A stretch of DNA of 64,000 nucleotides from Nostoc sp. ATCC 53789 (lineage in GTDB: Bacteria > Cyanobacteriota > Cyanobacteriia > Cyanobacteriales > Nostocaceae), in contig NZ_CP046703.1 of NCBI RefSeq assembly GCF_009873495.1, positions 2,480,001 through 2,544,000 on the forward strand, read 5' to 3'. Each line of letters begins with the position of its first letter. The stretch's first letter is position 1. The notes beneath the pieces are model-generated. The model was not told where the DNA came from. It searched no databases and saw only the letters and a program-made list of their open reading frames with translations. The translations under genes were made by a program, and so were the position numbers. Positions 18,592-28,061 of the stretch are shown piece after piece.

Positions 18592-18889
18592 ATGAATGAG
18601 GAGGATTTTAAGCGGGGAATAAAGCAACTAGGATTGCGAGTAATCCGTTTAGTAGAAGCCCTTCGATAGAGCTGAACGGCAGAGCAGCTAATCCGTTCAG
18701 CAACATTTAGCTTGTTGTGGGAAGTCAACTGCGGATGTCATTGCTAAACTCAGCTTGGTAGAGGAAGAAAGCGATGAAAGTCTTTATTGGATGGAACTTA
18801 TTGTTGAGGTTGGTTTATTACTGCTAGAAAAAGTGAGCGATTTGATGTCAGGAAATGCTGAAATTCTGACATCAAATTGCATCAATTAA
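18592..18889 (+). pseudogene. Decayed four-helix-bundle (S23-type) gene between pixJ and pixL
   Basis: An ATG at 18592 opens MNEEDFKRGIK then LRVIRLVEALR, as in the four-helix-bundle family related to the 23S intervening-sequence protein. The frame then hits TAG and TGA, but TAEQLIRSAT still reads in frame. After a frame change and loss of the NYRAACR region, the rest continues as ADVIAKLSLVEEESDE, SLYWMELIVEVG and LLLLEKVSDLMSGNAEIL, ending at TAA 18887-18889. Stops, a frameshift and a deletion make it non-functional. These proteins occur as stray single genes in cyanobacteria, so it is probably an insertion that later decayed inside the operon. Confidence 0.8.
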
Positions 18890-18934
18890 AACTTTACATA
18901 ACAAATCAAAAATCTAAAATTTAAAATCAAAAAT

Positions 18935-21900
18935 ATGATTACAGATAACGAAATTCGCGAACAAGGATACATCTACTTTCTAGCTGAAGCTCCAGAATTA
19001 GTACAGATTATTGAACAAGAACTATTTAGCTTATCGGAAGGTTATAGCACTGCTAAAGTCCATAATTTAATGCGGGCTACTCATACACTTAAAGGTGGTG
19101 CTGCTAATGTTGGGCTAGAAGTTATTAAGATAATAGCCCATTTTTTGGAAGATGTATTTAAGGCTTTATATAACCCAAATGTAGTAATTGATGCTGAACT
19201 ACAAACACTTTTATTACAAGCCTATGAGTGTCTTAGCATAGCATTAAATACTGAGCTAATAGGCAGCACTGTGAATGATGAAGAACTAATAAATCGAGCA
19301 ACTTCAGTGTTTTCACAGTTACAAGAAAAGCTAGGTGATGCGTTTGGTGATGAGGCTCATATTCCCACTTCTGAGGAATTGGGATTTGATATTGTCCAGT
19401 CAGTTTTTGAGGTGGGAGTAGAGCAACGTCTAAACAGTATTGCTGAAGCTGTTAACAATCCACCAAATAATAACGAATTTATTGAATTATTACAGTCCCA
19501 AGCTGAGGTATTTTTCGGTTTAGCAGAATCTCTAAATTTGCCTGGATTGGGAGAAATTTCTCAAACAATTTTATCAGCACTGCAAGCAAATCCCACTCAG
19601 GTACAGCAAATCGCTGAAATTGCCCTTGCAGATTTACAACAAGCACAAAAGTTGGTATTAGAAGGTGATCGTACATCTGGTGGAGAAACTTCTCTAGCTT
19701 TGCGAAAACTCACGCTAGTCGCAAATAATGAGTTATCTGAAAAATTACGAAATAATTCATCTGCTGAAATCTTTGTTATCAATGAAGAGCAATTTTACCA
19801 GTTTCTTACTACATCTGACAATAATAAAAATGAATCTGTAAATACAACAACTGCCAAGTTTTATATAAAAGTAATTCGCTACATTTTGGGTTGGTTTAAT
19901 CACGAGATAGAAATACCAGAAGCAGAGCTTAATTTAGATTTACTTGTTCCCAGGTTAGGAAGAGAAAATCTACTTGATTATATTGAAAATTGGCTGAGAA
20001 AGTTTCTTGATTTTGTTCAAGATGAACAAGATAGCCAAAGTCTTTGTATTTATAGACATGGGATAATTTTAATCATCCTATTTGCCGTCACAAAGTTTCA
20101 GAATTTTGTTAATAAATCTGACGGCTATATCTCAGTCATTAAAATATTACAAAATCGAATTCATAGATTAGCAGAAGAGTATAAAAACTATCCTCCTGTT
20201 ACTACCGAAGAAAAAAATTGGCTTGATATTTCCAAACTGCAAACGCTGTTAGTTTTTAAAGAAATATCTAAATCTGTATCTTCTCAAACTACTGATAATT
20301 TTCTAGAGACAATATGGGGGGGAGAAGTTAGCCAAAACCTGACAGAGCCAGTGGTGACAACTCTAAATGATGATTATTCAGAAAAAGTTGATTCATTAAG
20401 TCTAAATGAGCAGGTAGCTATAGGAGTTACTGAAACAGCCATTGAAGTTATGCCTGATTTAGCTACACAGCTCAACAAAGAAATAGAAGATAAATCACAG
20501 TATGTTCAAACTAAAAACTTTCGTCAACCTTCATTTATTCGAGTAGATACAGAAAGACTGCAACACCTCAATTATTTAGCTGGAGAATTACTGATTCATC
20601 AAAAAAGACGTACTTTGCAAGATGAACAAGTTAAAGAAATAATTGATCAATTAATACGGCAAATTACTAGACACCAAAAAACTTTAAATGAATTACGCGA
20701 TCTCCCATTACAAATACCAAATAGTACCTCACAACAAACGCAAAATTTTGCGGTGAAATTTGACTCTTTAGAAATGGATGTATATACAGAATTTCATACA
20801 ACATTGCATGAAGCAATAGAAGAAATACTGCAACTACAAGAAACCACAGAATCTCTTGAATTGCTCGTGACGCAAGCTGCTCAAATTAGTGACAAACAAG
20901 AGAATTTAACTCTTAATATTATAGAGAGCTTAGTAGAAGCACGAATGTTGCCTTTGGGCAATATTCTAAATCGTTTCCCCCAGATGGTAAATAAGTTGGG
21001 GAATGTTTATGCCAAACTTGTAGAATTGAAACTTACTGGTACTGAGGTACTAGTAGATAAAGCGATCGCAGAAAAACTCTACGATCCGTTATTACATTTA
21101 GTACGGAATGCTTTTGACCACGGGATTGAAGCTTCACAACTTCGCCGAGAGCTTGGGAAACCAGAAAAAGGATTAATCGAAATTCGCGCTTATCACCAGG
21201 GTAGCCACACTATTATCGAAGTTCGGGATGATGGTCAGGGATTGAATTTAGACAGAATTCGCACAAAAGCTGCTGAATTATATCCCATACAAACTGAAGA
21301 AAAAATTAGAAGCTATGCTTCTAATCTGGCAGAACCTGAACTTTTAGACATGATATTTTCACCTGGATTTTCTACTGCCGGTAAAGTGACTGAAATCTCT
21401 GGGCGCGGTATGGGGTTAGATATTGTGCGGACTCAGATGAACGCACTTAATGGCTCAATTTCAGTTCAATCCTTACCCAACCAAGGAACAATATTCATAC
21501 TCAAAATTCCTTTTTCTATGACTACAGAAAAATTAATGCTAGTTCAAGCCAAAGGTGTTATTTATGCCCTTCTTTCGGACAGTATCCAAAAAATATTGAT
21601 TCCCTCCGAGCAGCAAATTAAAGAAATTGAAGGTCAAAAAGTCTTGCATTGGAACACAGACAATGATGAGACTATGGTCAGCCTCCGTCACCTTTCAAAA
21701 TTGATTAATTATAATGATTCATTCTTGAATACTGCTGTTACATACAACACATCAAATACTGACGACCCAAGCATAGCGAAAAATCCAGTGCTTTTGCTCC
21801 GACGAAATCAGGGAATGTTTGCTTTGGAAGTTGACCAAATAATTGGTGAACAAGAACTGGTCATCAGACCTTTAGGAAATGCGATCGCACCGCCAAAATA

Positions 21901-22564
21901 CGTTTATGGTTGTAGTAGTTTACCCAATGGTAATCTCATCTTAGTGATTGATGCTTCATTGCTGGTCAAATCTAGCGAGATCCAACAAACAACACTTGAT
22001 ATCATGGCGTTACCAGTAGCTTCTCCCTCAAATAAAAAAGCCTTGGCGATATCGGGAGACACTTTTGCATCTACACCATTACTTACTGCATCTACTTCCA
22101 TAAAAACGATAGAAACTCAACCCAGTTATTCTCAAAAGCCAGATCATAAATCACCAAAAGTTGTTTTAGTAGTAGATGACGCAATTAGTTTGCGCCAAAC
22201 TATCTCTCTCACTCTACAAAAATCGGGCTATCAAGTAATACAAGCTCAAAATGGTGTAGAAGCTCTAGAAAAGTTGCAGTTACATCCAGAAATTCAAGTT
22301 GTCGTCTCCGATTTAGAGATGCCACGAATGAATGGTTTTGAGTTGTTGGGCAATTTCCGTCAATACCCCAAATTAGCAAAAATCCCTGTGGTGATTCTCA
22401 CTTCTCGCAGCTCTGAAAAGCATCGCCAACTTGCTCAAGAATTAGGTGCAAAAGCTTACTTAACTAAGCCTTATTTAGAAAATGAATTTCTTTCTACAAT
22501 TAAGGGGTTAATTAACAGTAATGCAGATGATCTAAATGATTTGCTCATGGTGGTAAATCATTAA
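18935..22564 (+). CDS. pixL: CheA-type hybrid histidine kinase of the phototaxis system (PixL-like)
   Basis: This is a 1209-residue kinase. An Hpt domain opens the protein with phosphoacceptor His50 (ATHTLKGGA). A long variable region (about 130-540) follows with no clear second Hpt. The CheA core starts with a dimerisation segment (HLNYLAGELLIHQKRR, about 545-560), then the ATPase with N-box RNAFDHG (Asn725), G1 DDGQGL and G2 GRGMGLDIV. A CheW-like domain (about 860-1020) docks PixI and PixJ, and a C-terminal receiver (about 1065-1190) has acceptor Asp1126 (SDLEMPRMNG) and Lys in LTKP. This Hpt-kinase-CheW-receiver order is that of PixL/PilL proteins that control type IV pilus phototaxis. 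It is the last gene of the operon, and a repeat TTCGTAATTCGTAATTACGG follows the stop. Confidence 0.93.
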   Translation: MITDNEIREQGYIYFLAEAPELVQIIEQELFSLSEGYSTAKVHNLMRATHTLKGGAANVGLEVIKIIAHFLEDVFKALYNPNVVIDAELQTLLLQAYECLSIALNTELIGSTVNDEELINRATSVFSQLQEKLGDAFGDEAHIPTSEELGFDIVQSVFEVGVEQRLNSIAEAVNNPPNNNEFIELLQSQAEVFFGLAESLNLPGLGEISQTILSALQANPTQVQQIAEIALADLQQAQKLVLEGDRTSGGETSLALRKLTLVANNELSEKLRNNSSAEIFVINEEQFYQFLTTSDNNKNESVNTTTAKFYIKVIRYILGWFNHEIEIPEAELNLDLLVPRLGRENLLDYIENWLRKFLDFVQDEQDSQSLCIYRHGIILIILFAVTKFQNFVNKSDGYISVIKILQNRIHRLAEEYKNYPPVTTEEKNWLDISKLQTLLVFKEISKSVSSQTTDNFLETIWGGEVSQNLTEPVVTTLNDDYSEKVDSLSLNEQVAIGVTETAIEVMPDLATQLNKEIEDKSQYVQTKNFRQPSFIRVDTERLQHLNYLAGELLIHQKRRTLQDEQVKEIIDQLIRQITRHQKTLNELRDLPLQIPNSTSQQTQNFAVKFDSLEMDVYTEFHTTLHEAIEEILQLQETTESLELLVTQAAQISDKQENLTLNIIESLVEARMLPLGNILNRFPQMVNKLGNVYAKLVELKLTGTEVLVDKAIAEKLYDPLLHLVRNAFDHGIEASQLRRELGKPEKGLIEIRAYHQGSHTIIEVRDDGQGLNLDRIRTKAAELYPIQTEEKIRSYASNLAEPELLDMIFSPGFSTAGKVTEISGRGMGLDIVRTQMNALNGSISVQSLPNQGTIFILKIPFSMTTEKLMLVQAKGVIYALLSDSIQKILIPSEQQIKEIEGQKVLHWNTDNDETMVSLRHLSKLINYNDSFLNTAVTYNTSNTDDPSIAKNPVLLLRRNQGMFALEVDQIIGEQELVIRPLGNAIAPPKYVYGCSSLPNGNLILVIDASLLVKSSEIQQTTLDIMALPVASPSNKKALAISGDTFASTPLLTASTSIKTIETQPSYSQKPDHKSPKVVLVVDDAISLRQTISLTLQKSGYQVIQAQNGVEALEKLQLHPEIQVVVSDLEMPRMNGFELLGNFRQYPKLAKIPVVILTSRSSEKHRQLAQELGAKAYLTKPYLENEFLSTIKGLINSNADDLNDLLMVVNH

Positions 22565-22581
22565 AAATTCGTAATTCGTAA

Positions 22582-23310
22582 TTACGGATTACCAGGTAGA
22601 TTCTTTGGATCTATACCTATAGAACGTAAATACTGCGCTAATTGTTCAGCTCTTTGCCGCTCTTCTTCAGCCCGCGATCGCTCCTGTTGTGCTTGTTCTG
22701 CATCTGTCAAATAGCGGTTTCCTTGCTCATCATACCAACATAAAAACTGCTGTTGTATGCCGGCAATTACAGCCTGGTGTCGCCCAATACCTAACCCCAC
22801 TTCTGGCATAAAAAAAGGCTCACCTATTTGTAGCTGGTAGCTTCCATCTATCAATTTATACACTTCAAAAGGTTGATGTTGGTCACGTCGCCAAAACTCA
22901 GGGTTATAAATTACGTAGTACAATACACCAAGTTTTTTATATATATCTAGCTTCTCGTCATATTCACCTCCTGGGGTATGGGATACCATTTCTAATGTGA
23001 ATATCGGAACTACCCCATTTTCTTCCCAAACAGCGTAACTTTTGCGTGATTTACCACCCTTTTTCCGTTCTACTCCCACACTTAAAAAAGCATCCGGCAC
23101 TACAGGTACTCTAGGATTTACGCCTGTGGTGTGATACAGTCCCATGTCTACTCCGAAGTACCAATCCAGGCGATTTGCCCAAATGGAGTTGAGTAAGAAG
23201 AGTAAAATATTTGGCAAAAAATTTTGATCCTCGTTATCCACTGGCGTATCGTCTGAACAGGGAAGTTCATCAGTCGTTGGTAACGCATTTTTGAGATCAG
23301 GTGAGAGCAT
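22582..23310 (-). CDS. Uma2 family (DUF820) restriction-endonuclease-like protein
   Basis: The protein has 242 residues. The family is widespread and multi-copy in cyanobacteria and has a PD-(D/E)xK nuclease fold of unknown role. Seen here are the catalytic-type Asp in VVPDAFLSVG, the Glu in FTLEMVSHTPGGEYDEKLDIYKKLGV (the usual E-x-x-S and Y-x-x-K pattern) and the strand YYVIYNP. A Gln/Glu/Arg-rich helical tail (about 205-232: EQAQQERSRAEEERQRAEQ) is typical of the longer Uma2 proteins. It lies just after pixL on the opposite strand and has no methylase partner. Confidence 0.85.
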   Translation of the reverse strand: MLSPDLKNALPTTDELPCSDDTPVDNEDQNFLPNILLFLLNSIWANRLDWYFGVDMGLYHTTGVNPRVPVVPDAFLSVGVERKKGGKSRKSYAVWEENGVVPIFTLEMVSHTPGGEYDEKLDIYKKLGVLYYVIYNPEFWRRDQHQPFEVYKLIDGSYQLQIGEPFFMPEVGLGIGRHQAVIAGIQQQFLCWYDEQGNRYLTDAEQAQQERSRAEEERQRAEQLAQYLRSIGIDPKNLPGNP

Positions 23311-23364
23311 AACCGTTGTCTCGCTGGCGTTTGATGCCCTTATTATAAATGAGCGACCAAAAGT

Positions 23365-24258
23365 TTAGCGTTTGGGTGCAGGTTCGCCAAACTTAATTAA
23401 AAGTGCGATCGCAATACTAACAAGCAAAATTAACGTCATACTTAAAGCGGAACCAAATCCCCAATTTTGGGTTGCTCCCAAAAACTGGTTATAAACTAAC
23501 CGCGCTGCCGTCATACTAGAAGCACCACCAAGTAATTCTGGATCGACAAAATCCCCCAAGCCTGTAATGAATACAAGCATTGAAGCAGCCGTAATTCCAG
23601 GCAGAATTTGCGGTACCGTTACCTGGAAAAAAGTTTCCATCGGATTTGCACCTAAATCAGCCGCCGCTTCTAACAACCGCTTGTCTAGCTTTTCGAGAGA
23701 AGCATATAAAATCAAAACCATATAGGGTAACAAGCTGTAACTCATACCAATAAATACAGCTTGACTCTGGTTAAGTAATTGCAAAGTAGGCAAGCCCAAA
23801 GTGCTGAGTAAACTGTTCAACAATCCAGTAGGACGAAGAATTGTAATCCAAGCATAAGAGCGAAGTAACGAGGAAGTCCACAAAGGCAAAACAAAGCCTA
23901 ATAGCAGCAAATTACGCCAACGTAGCGGCGCTATTTGAGCAATCCAATAGGCAACGGGGAAGCCTAAAATTAAACAAATTATTGTAGTGCCCAACGCAAA
24001 AAATAGCGATCGCACAATTACTTGTAAGTAAAGGGGGTCAAATATTCGGATGTAGTTTTGGAATCCGTTGGGATTAACCAAATCTCCCGGTCGAATGTCT
24101 GCAACTAAACTTAACTCGAAAATTATCAAAGCTGGCAGCACCAACAAAAGTAATAACCAAATCCCCGATGGTGCAAGTAATATCAAAGGTTGCAGCCAAT
24201 TTCCTCGCAGGCGAGGCAATTTTTCTATTTGGGAAATTCCATTTTTTTCAATATTCAT
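23365..24258 (-). CDS. potB: Polyamine-type ABC transporter permease (PotB-like)
   Basis: A 297-residue inner-membrane permease with about six helices. The N-terminal helix (LLLLLVLPALIIFELSLV) and the EAA loop (EAAADLGANPMETFFQVTVPQILPGI, about residues 197-222) match the spermidine/putrescine importer family. It lies 27 bases downstream of a PotD-like binding protein and is probably co-transcribed with it. The second permease (PotC) and the ATPase (PotA) are not in the window, so the transporter would have to be completed from elsewhere. Polyamine specificity is inferred from the family, not proven by the sequence. Confidence 0.85.
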   Translation of the reverse strand: MNIEKNGISQIEKLPRLRGNWLQPLILLAPSGIWLLLLLVLPALIIFELSLVADIRPGDLVNPNGFQNYIRIFDPLYLQVIVRSLFFALGTTIICLILGFPVAYWIAQIAPLRWRNLLLLGFVLPLWTSSLLRSYAWITILRPTGLLNSLLSTLGLPTLQLLNQSQAVFIGMSYSLLPYMVLILYASLEKLDKRLLEAAADLGANPMETFFQVTVPQILPGITAASMLVFITGLGDFVDPELLGGASSMTAARLVYNQFLGATQNWGFGSALSMTLILLVSIAIALLIKFGEPAPKR

Positions 24259-24285
24259 TACTTATAAATCTAACTCCTAACTATT

Positions 24286-25371
24286 TTAACTGCTAGTTAA
24301 TTGAGTCCAATAGCGATCGTAAACCTCTTCAAAGTCTCCTACAGGAGTAACACGTTCACAGTTTGCTAAAAGTGATTCTGCGGGAAATAAATTAGCATTG
24401 TCTTGGATTGTTTTTGGCAATTGCTCAAATCCAGCCCTATTAGGCGTAGAAATACTCAAGCGTTGACTGATTTGGGCTGCTAATTCTGGTTGCAAAATCA
24501 TGTTGATCCAAGCATAAGCTCCAGCTAAATTAGGGGCTGTTTTCGGAATAACAATAGTGTCTGTCCATAATGAAGAACCACTGCGAGGAATCACATATTT
24601 GAGTTTAGGGTTTTCTTGAGCAATTTTTACTGCGTCTGCTGAATAGCACATTGCTAATAGCAAATCTCCTGCCAGAATTTGATTTTGCCAAGCGTCAGTG
24701 TCAAAACGTGCAATCGCAGGTTTTAGCACCTTCAACTTTTCATAAGCTTGTTTGATTTCTTGTTCGTTTTTGGAGTTGTAAGAATAACCTAGCATCCGTA
24801 AGGTCGCACCCATAACTTCTCGAACATCATTAAGCAAGGTCATCCGTTGATTAAGTTCTTCTTGGTTCTGCCAAAGGTAATCCCAGTCTTGTGGTGCATC
24901 TTTGATTTTTTCGGAATTGTAAAGCAAACCTGTTGTCCCCCAGTTAAAAGGGATGCTATATCGGTTATTGGGGTCATAGCTAGGATTCTGAAATCGGGGG
25001 AATAAATTCTCTAAACCGATTAAGCGATCGTGATTTATCTCTGTTAACAAACCTTTGTTTACCATCTTCTGCACCATGTAATCAGATGGGTTGATGATGC
25101 TGTAAATGCCACCACCTCCAGCTTGCAACTTGGCCAGCATGACATCATTGGAATCATACACATCCGCTAGCACTTTCATACCAGTTTGGGTGCTAAAAGT
25201 TCTCAGTAATTGGTTGTCAGTATATTGTGTCCAGGTAAAGACATAAAGTTGGTCACGTTGACCATTCGTATTAGAATTAGCACGGACTTCAGCCAGTCTC
25301 CAGCCACAACCAGCTAAAGATAAGCTAGAAAGTGCTGCTACCCCTTTTAAAAATCGCCGTCTGTTAGCCAT
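24286..25371 (-). CDS. potD: Polyamine-type ABC substrate-binding lipoprotein (PotD-like)
   Basis: The protein has 361 residues. The N-terminus joins a twin-arginine-type motif (NRRRFLKG, residues 3-10) to a lipobox (LAGC, Cys at about 22), so it is probably exported folded by Tat and anchored as a lipoprotein. The mature part has the PotD/PotF fold landmarks: VFTWTQYTDNQLL, a mid region with IPFNWGTTGLLYN and the C-terminal YDRYWTQL. It is the first gene of a two-gene unit with a PotB-like permease. The ligand could be spermidine, putrescine or another small cation. Confidence 0.88.
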   Translation of the reverse strand: MANRRRFLKGVAALSSLSLAGCGWRLAEVRANSNTNGQRDQLYVFTWTQYTDNQLLRTFSTQTGMKVLADVYDSNDVMLAKLQAGGGGIYSIINPSDYMVQKMVNKGLLTEINHDRLIGLENLFPRFQNPSYDPNNRYSIPFNWGTTGLLYNSEKIKDAPQDWDYLWQNQEELNQRMTLLNDVREVMGATLRMLGYSYNSKNEQEIKQAYEKLKVLKPAIARFDTDAWQNQILAGDLLLAMCYSADAVKIAQENPKLKYVIPRSGSSLWTDTIVIPKTAPNLAGAYAWINMILQPELAAQISQRLSISTPNRAGFEQLPKTIQDNANLFPAESLLANCERVTPVGDFEEVYDRYWTQLTSS

Positions 25372-25788
25372 TAAGTTAGAAGTTATTCATCGACAACTTC
25401 TAGATTACGGTATACTTTGTATTCCCTGGCCTAATTTTCTGGCATCAATGTATCATTCTTCACTTTAGAGCTTAGTTAATTTATAATAGTTTTCTTCACT
25501 CAATGAGATCCCTGCATGGAAGGAATTTTTTATCATACGGGTATCAGTAGGACAAGAAACCAGAATTTTTTGCAGATGGAATTATGTAGATTTTGAATAT
25601 ATAGCTTAAACTAGTAGGTTTATCATCATATTTCTTATAGCTTCAATCAATCGGCTGTTATGCTCTTCCCAAGAAAGCCAAACAAGTTTGTAGAGAATTG
25701 CGGCACAAAGTATTTAAATATGTTGTTAAACATTTGTAAACTGTTAGCAGCCGAGTAGCCGCGTGTCACATCTTGTTAAGGAATTATC
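25372..25788. other. Divergent intergenic region between potD and cruF
   Basis: This 417-base AT-rich region separates the minus-strand potD and the plus-strand cruF and must hold both promoters. TTAAGGA (about 25778-25784) provides the cruF ribosome-binding site. I see no gene or strong repeat. Confidence 0.5.
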
Positions 25789-26697
25789 ATGAGACAACTT
25801 GTTATCGTTGAGCGCGTATGCCTGATTGGTCATATCGTGTCAAAAGCCTTCGGACTGGTAGGGATGCTACTGGTCATACCTAATGCCGACATAATTTTCA
25901 ACTTATCGCAGGTTGGAGAAACTGCCGTACAGTTAAGTATGGCAGGCGGCGGTGTAGTTGATATCATTTTGGGGACAATAGCTGTCTCTATTTATGCCTA
26001 CCGGACGCTGGGATTGGGAACTTGGCTAGCATTTATGCTGCCGGCTATGCTTATCTCTTTGGGAAGTGAACTACTGGGAACCAGCACAGGTTTTCCATTT
26101 GGAGATTATAGCTACTTGAGTGGCTTGGGTTATAAGATTGCAGGGCTAGTTCCTTTCACAATCCCTTTGTCTTGGTTCTATGTTGGACTGTCGTCTTATT
26201 TAATTGCGAGAACTGGTTTGAAAGTGGCTCAAAAGCCCAGTTGGGGTCGCCATATTGCGGCTATAGCTGTTGGTGCTTTACTCTTCACTTGCTGGGATTT
26301 TGCCCTTGAGCCAGCTATGAGTCAAACTTCTCTGCCTTTTTGGTATTGGGAACAACCAGGAGCTTTCTTTGGCACACCTTACCAGAACTATGCAGGTTGG
26401 TTTGGCACTAGCGCCCTGTTTATGAGTGTGGCAGGCTTGTTGTGGAGAAACACATCGATTAAATTAGAGCGATCGCAACTTAATCTACCCTTGGTCGTTT
26501 ATTTGACTAACTTTGCCTTCGCCGCCGGACTAAGTTTGGCTGCTGGGTTCTCTATCCCTGTATTGCTCGGTTTATTGCTTGGTGTGGTTCCCGCCGTGGC
26601 TCTGTGGTTAAGGAGTTCAACCACACCCGCTCAAGTTGCTGTTGAACCAGTAAGCAAAGAAGTATCAGTAGCAAAGGTTGAAGTTGCTTTAAAATAG
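25789..26697 (+). CDS. cruF: Carotenoid 1,2-hydratase CruF
   Basis: This 302-residue polytopic membrane protein belongs to the DUF422/bisanhydrobacterioruberin-hydratase family. In cyanobacteria CruF adds water to the psi-end of gamma-carotene-type intermediates, the step before glycosylation to myxoxanthophyll. About seven hydrophobic helices are visible. Family landmarks are GSELLGTSTGFPFGDYSY (about 96-113), WDFALEPAM and a FWYWEQPGAFFGTPYQNYAGWFG stretch (about 184-206). The glycosyltransferase gene cruG follows 125 bases downstream on the same strand, the usual cyanobacterial pairing. The ATG at 25789 follows TTAAGGAATTATC. Confidence 0.92.
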   Translation: MRQLVIVERVCLIGHIVSKAFGLVGMLLVIPNADIIFNLSQVGETAVQLSMAGGGVVDIILGTIAVSIYAYRTLGLGTWLAFMLPAMLISLGSELLGTSTGFPFGDYSYLSGLGYKIAGLVPFTIPLSWFYVGLSSYLIARTGLKVAQKPSWGRHIAAIAVGALLFTCWDFALEPAMSQTSLPFWYWEQPGAFFGTPYQNYAGWFGTSALFMSVAGLLWRNTSIKLERSQLNLPLVVYLTNFAFAAGLSLAAGFSIPVLLGLLLGVVPAVALWLRSSTTPAQVAVEPVSKEVSVAKVEVALK

Positions 26698-26752
26698 CCT
26701 AGAAATTGCGGAGTGGGGAATGGAGAATAGGGAATAGAGTAACAGGGATTAG

Positions 26753-26794
26753 CAATTCCCAATTCCCAATTCCCAATTCCCAATTCCCAATGCC
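26753..26794 (+). repeat. CAATTCC heptamer tandem repeat between cruF and cruG
   Basis: CAATTCC repeats about five to six times in direct succession (26753-26794), preceded by looser GGGAATGGAGAATAGGG sequence. The same motif, in the opposite reading (GGAATTGGGAATTGGG), recurs at about 29003-29020 and 37915-37937. It is a short tandemly repeated repetitive sequence of the Nostoc type. Confidence 0.85.
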
Positions 26795-26822
26795 CATTTA
26801 TTTTGTATAGTCGCACTTTTAA

Positions 26823-28061
26823 TTGATAAGTATTTTGACAACAGTAGACAACGCTTTAATAGTAGAAAGTGCCATATCCTTTTTATTGCTACTTATTCAA
26901 GTACCAGCGACGGCGATTCTGTTTTCGCGCTTGTTAAAGGGGCCAAGAAGGCTGCCACCAATAAAACCGCAACAGCCAACGCCAGAGCTTTTAGGTAAGG
27001 TTAGTGTCGTAGTTCCCACACTGAACGAAGCGCTTCGCATTAGCCCTCTGTTAGCTGGTTTAAGTCAGCAAAGCTACGAAGTTCGGGAAATTCTTGTTGT
27101 CGATAGCAACTCTAGTGATGGTACACCCGACTTAGTAAAAGCCACACAGCAAAAAGATCCGCGCTTTCGCGTGATGACAGATGATCCTTTACCTTCTGGT
27201 TGGGTGGGGCGGCCTTGGGCGTTGCATAACGGTTTTCTATATAGCTCTGAGGGTAGTCAGTGGTTTTTGGGGCTGGATGCTGATATTCAACCACATCCTG
27301 GTTTAGTTGCGGGTTTAGTGAAGACGGCCGAAGCACAAGGCTATGACTTAGTTTCCCTTTCGCCCCAGTTTATTCTCAAATATCCAGGGGAATGCTGGCT
27401 ACAACCAGCTTTGTTGATGACTCTGCTTTACCGATTTGACCCTGCTGGGATCAATGCAGAGCAGCCTGAACGGGTGATGGCAAATGGGCAGTGTTTTTTG
27501 TGTCGTCGCTCCGTTTTAGCTGCTGTGGGTGGTTACAGCAGTGCGAGTAGTTCTTTTTGTGATGATGTCACCTTGGCACGAAATATTGCGACTCTTGGGT
27601 ATAAAGTGGGCTTTTTAGATGGCGCAAAGGTGCTGAAAGTACGAATGTATGAGGGGGCGATAGAGACGTGGAAAGAATGGGGGCGGAGTCTAGACCTTAA
27701 AGATGCAACTTCTCGTTCTCAGTTGTGGGGAGATTTATGGCTACTCACATCTGTTCAAGGTCTACCCCTTTTAATTGTCCTCAGTTTTTTATTGATTTCT
27801 CCCTCACTCTCGTACTCGTTAGAGATGCAATTAATCGCGTCTCTACCCACTCCCCTTCTTCTTCTGCTGGGACTGAATTTATTCTTGGTAGTGATTCGCT
27901 TTGCGATGCTAATTGCGATCGCACCTTCCTACGATCGCAAAAGTGCTAAAGGCGCCTGGTTATTCTGGCTTTCCCCTTTAGCCGATCCCCTAGCTGTGCT
28001 GCGAATCTTCTTATCTGCGTTCCACAAGCCACGCGAGTGGCGAGGACGCAAATATATATAG
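26823..28061 (+). CDS. cruG: 2'-O-glycosyltransferase CruG (GT2 family), myxoxanthophyll synthesis
   Basis: The 412-residue protein would transfer the sugar to the hydroxyl made by CruF, giving the myxol or related xanthophyll glycoside. It has an N-terminal membrane helix (about residues 15-36), a family 2 glycosyltransferase domain (VSVVVPTLNEA at about 61-71, then VDSNSSDGT, the LDADIQ metal site and CDDVTLARN) and two to three C-terminal membrane helices. The frame opens at a TTG (26823) with no good ribosome-binding site right after the heptamer repeat, so the true start is uncertain. Its TAG stop at 28059-28061 coincides with the left end of an IS element, yet the pre-insertion sequence would have the same stop. 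Confidence 0.88.
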   Translation: MISILTTVDNALIVESAISFLLLLIQVPATAILFSRLLKGPRRLPPIKPQQPTPELLGKVSVVVPTLNEALRISPLLAGLSQQSYEVREILVVDSNSSDGTPDLVKATQQKDPRFRVMTDDPLPSGWVGRPWALHNGFLYSSEGSQWFLGLDADIQPHPGLVAGLVKTAEAQGYDLVSLSPQFILKYPGECWLQPALLMTLLYRFDPAGINAEQPERVMANGQCFLCRRSVLAAVGGYSSASSSFCDDVTLARNIATLGYKVGFLDGAKVLKVRMYEGAIETWKEWGRSLDLKDATSRSQLWGDLWLLTSVQGLPLLIVLSFLLISPSLSYSLEMQLIASLPTPLLLLLGLNLFLVVIRFAMLIAIAPSYDRKSAKGAWLFWLSPLADPLAVLRIFLSAFHKPREWRGRKYI

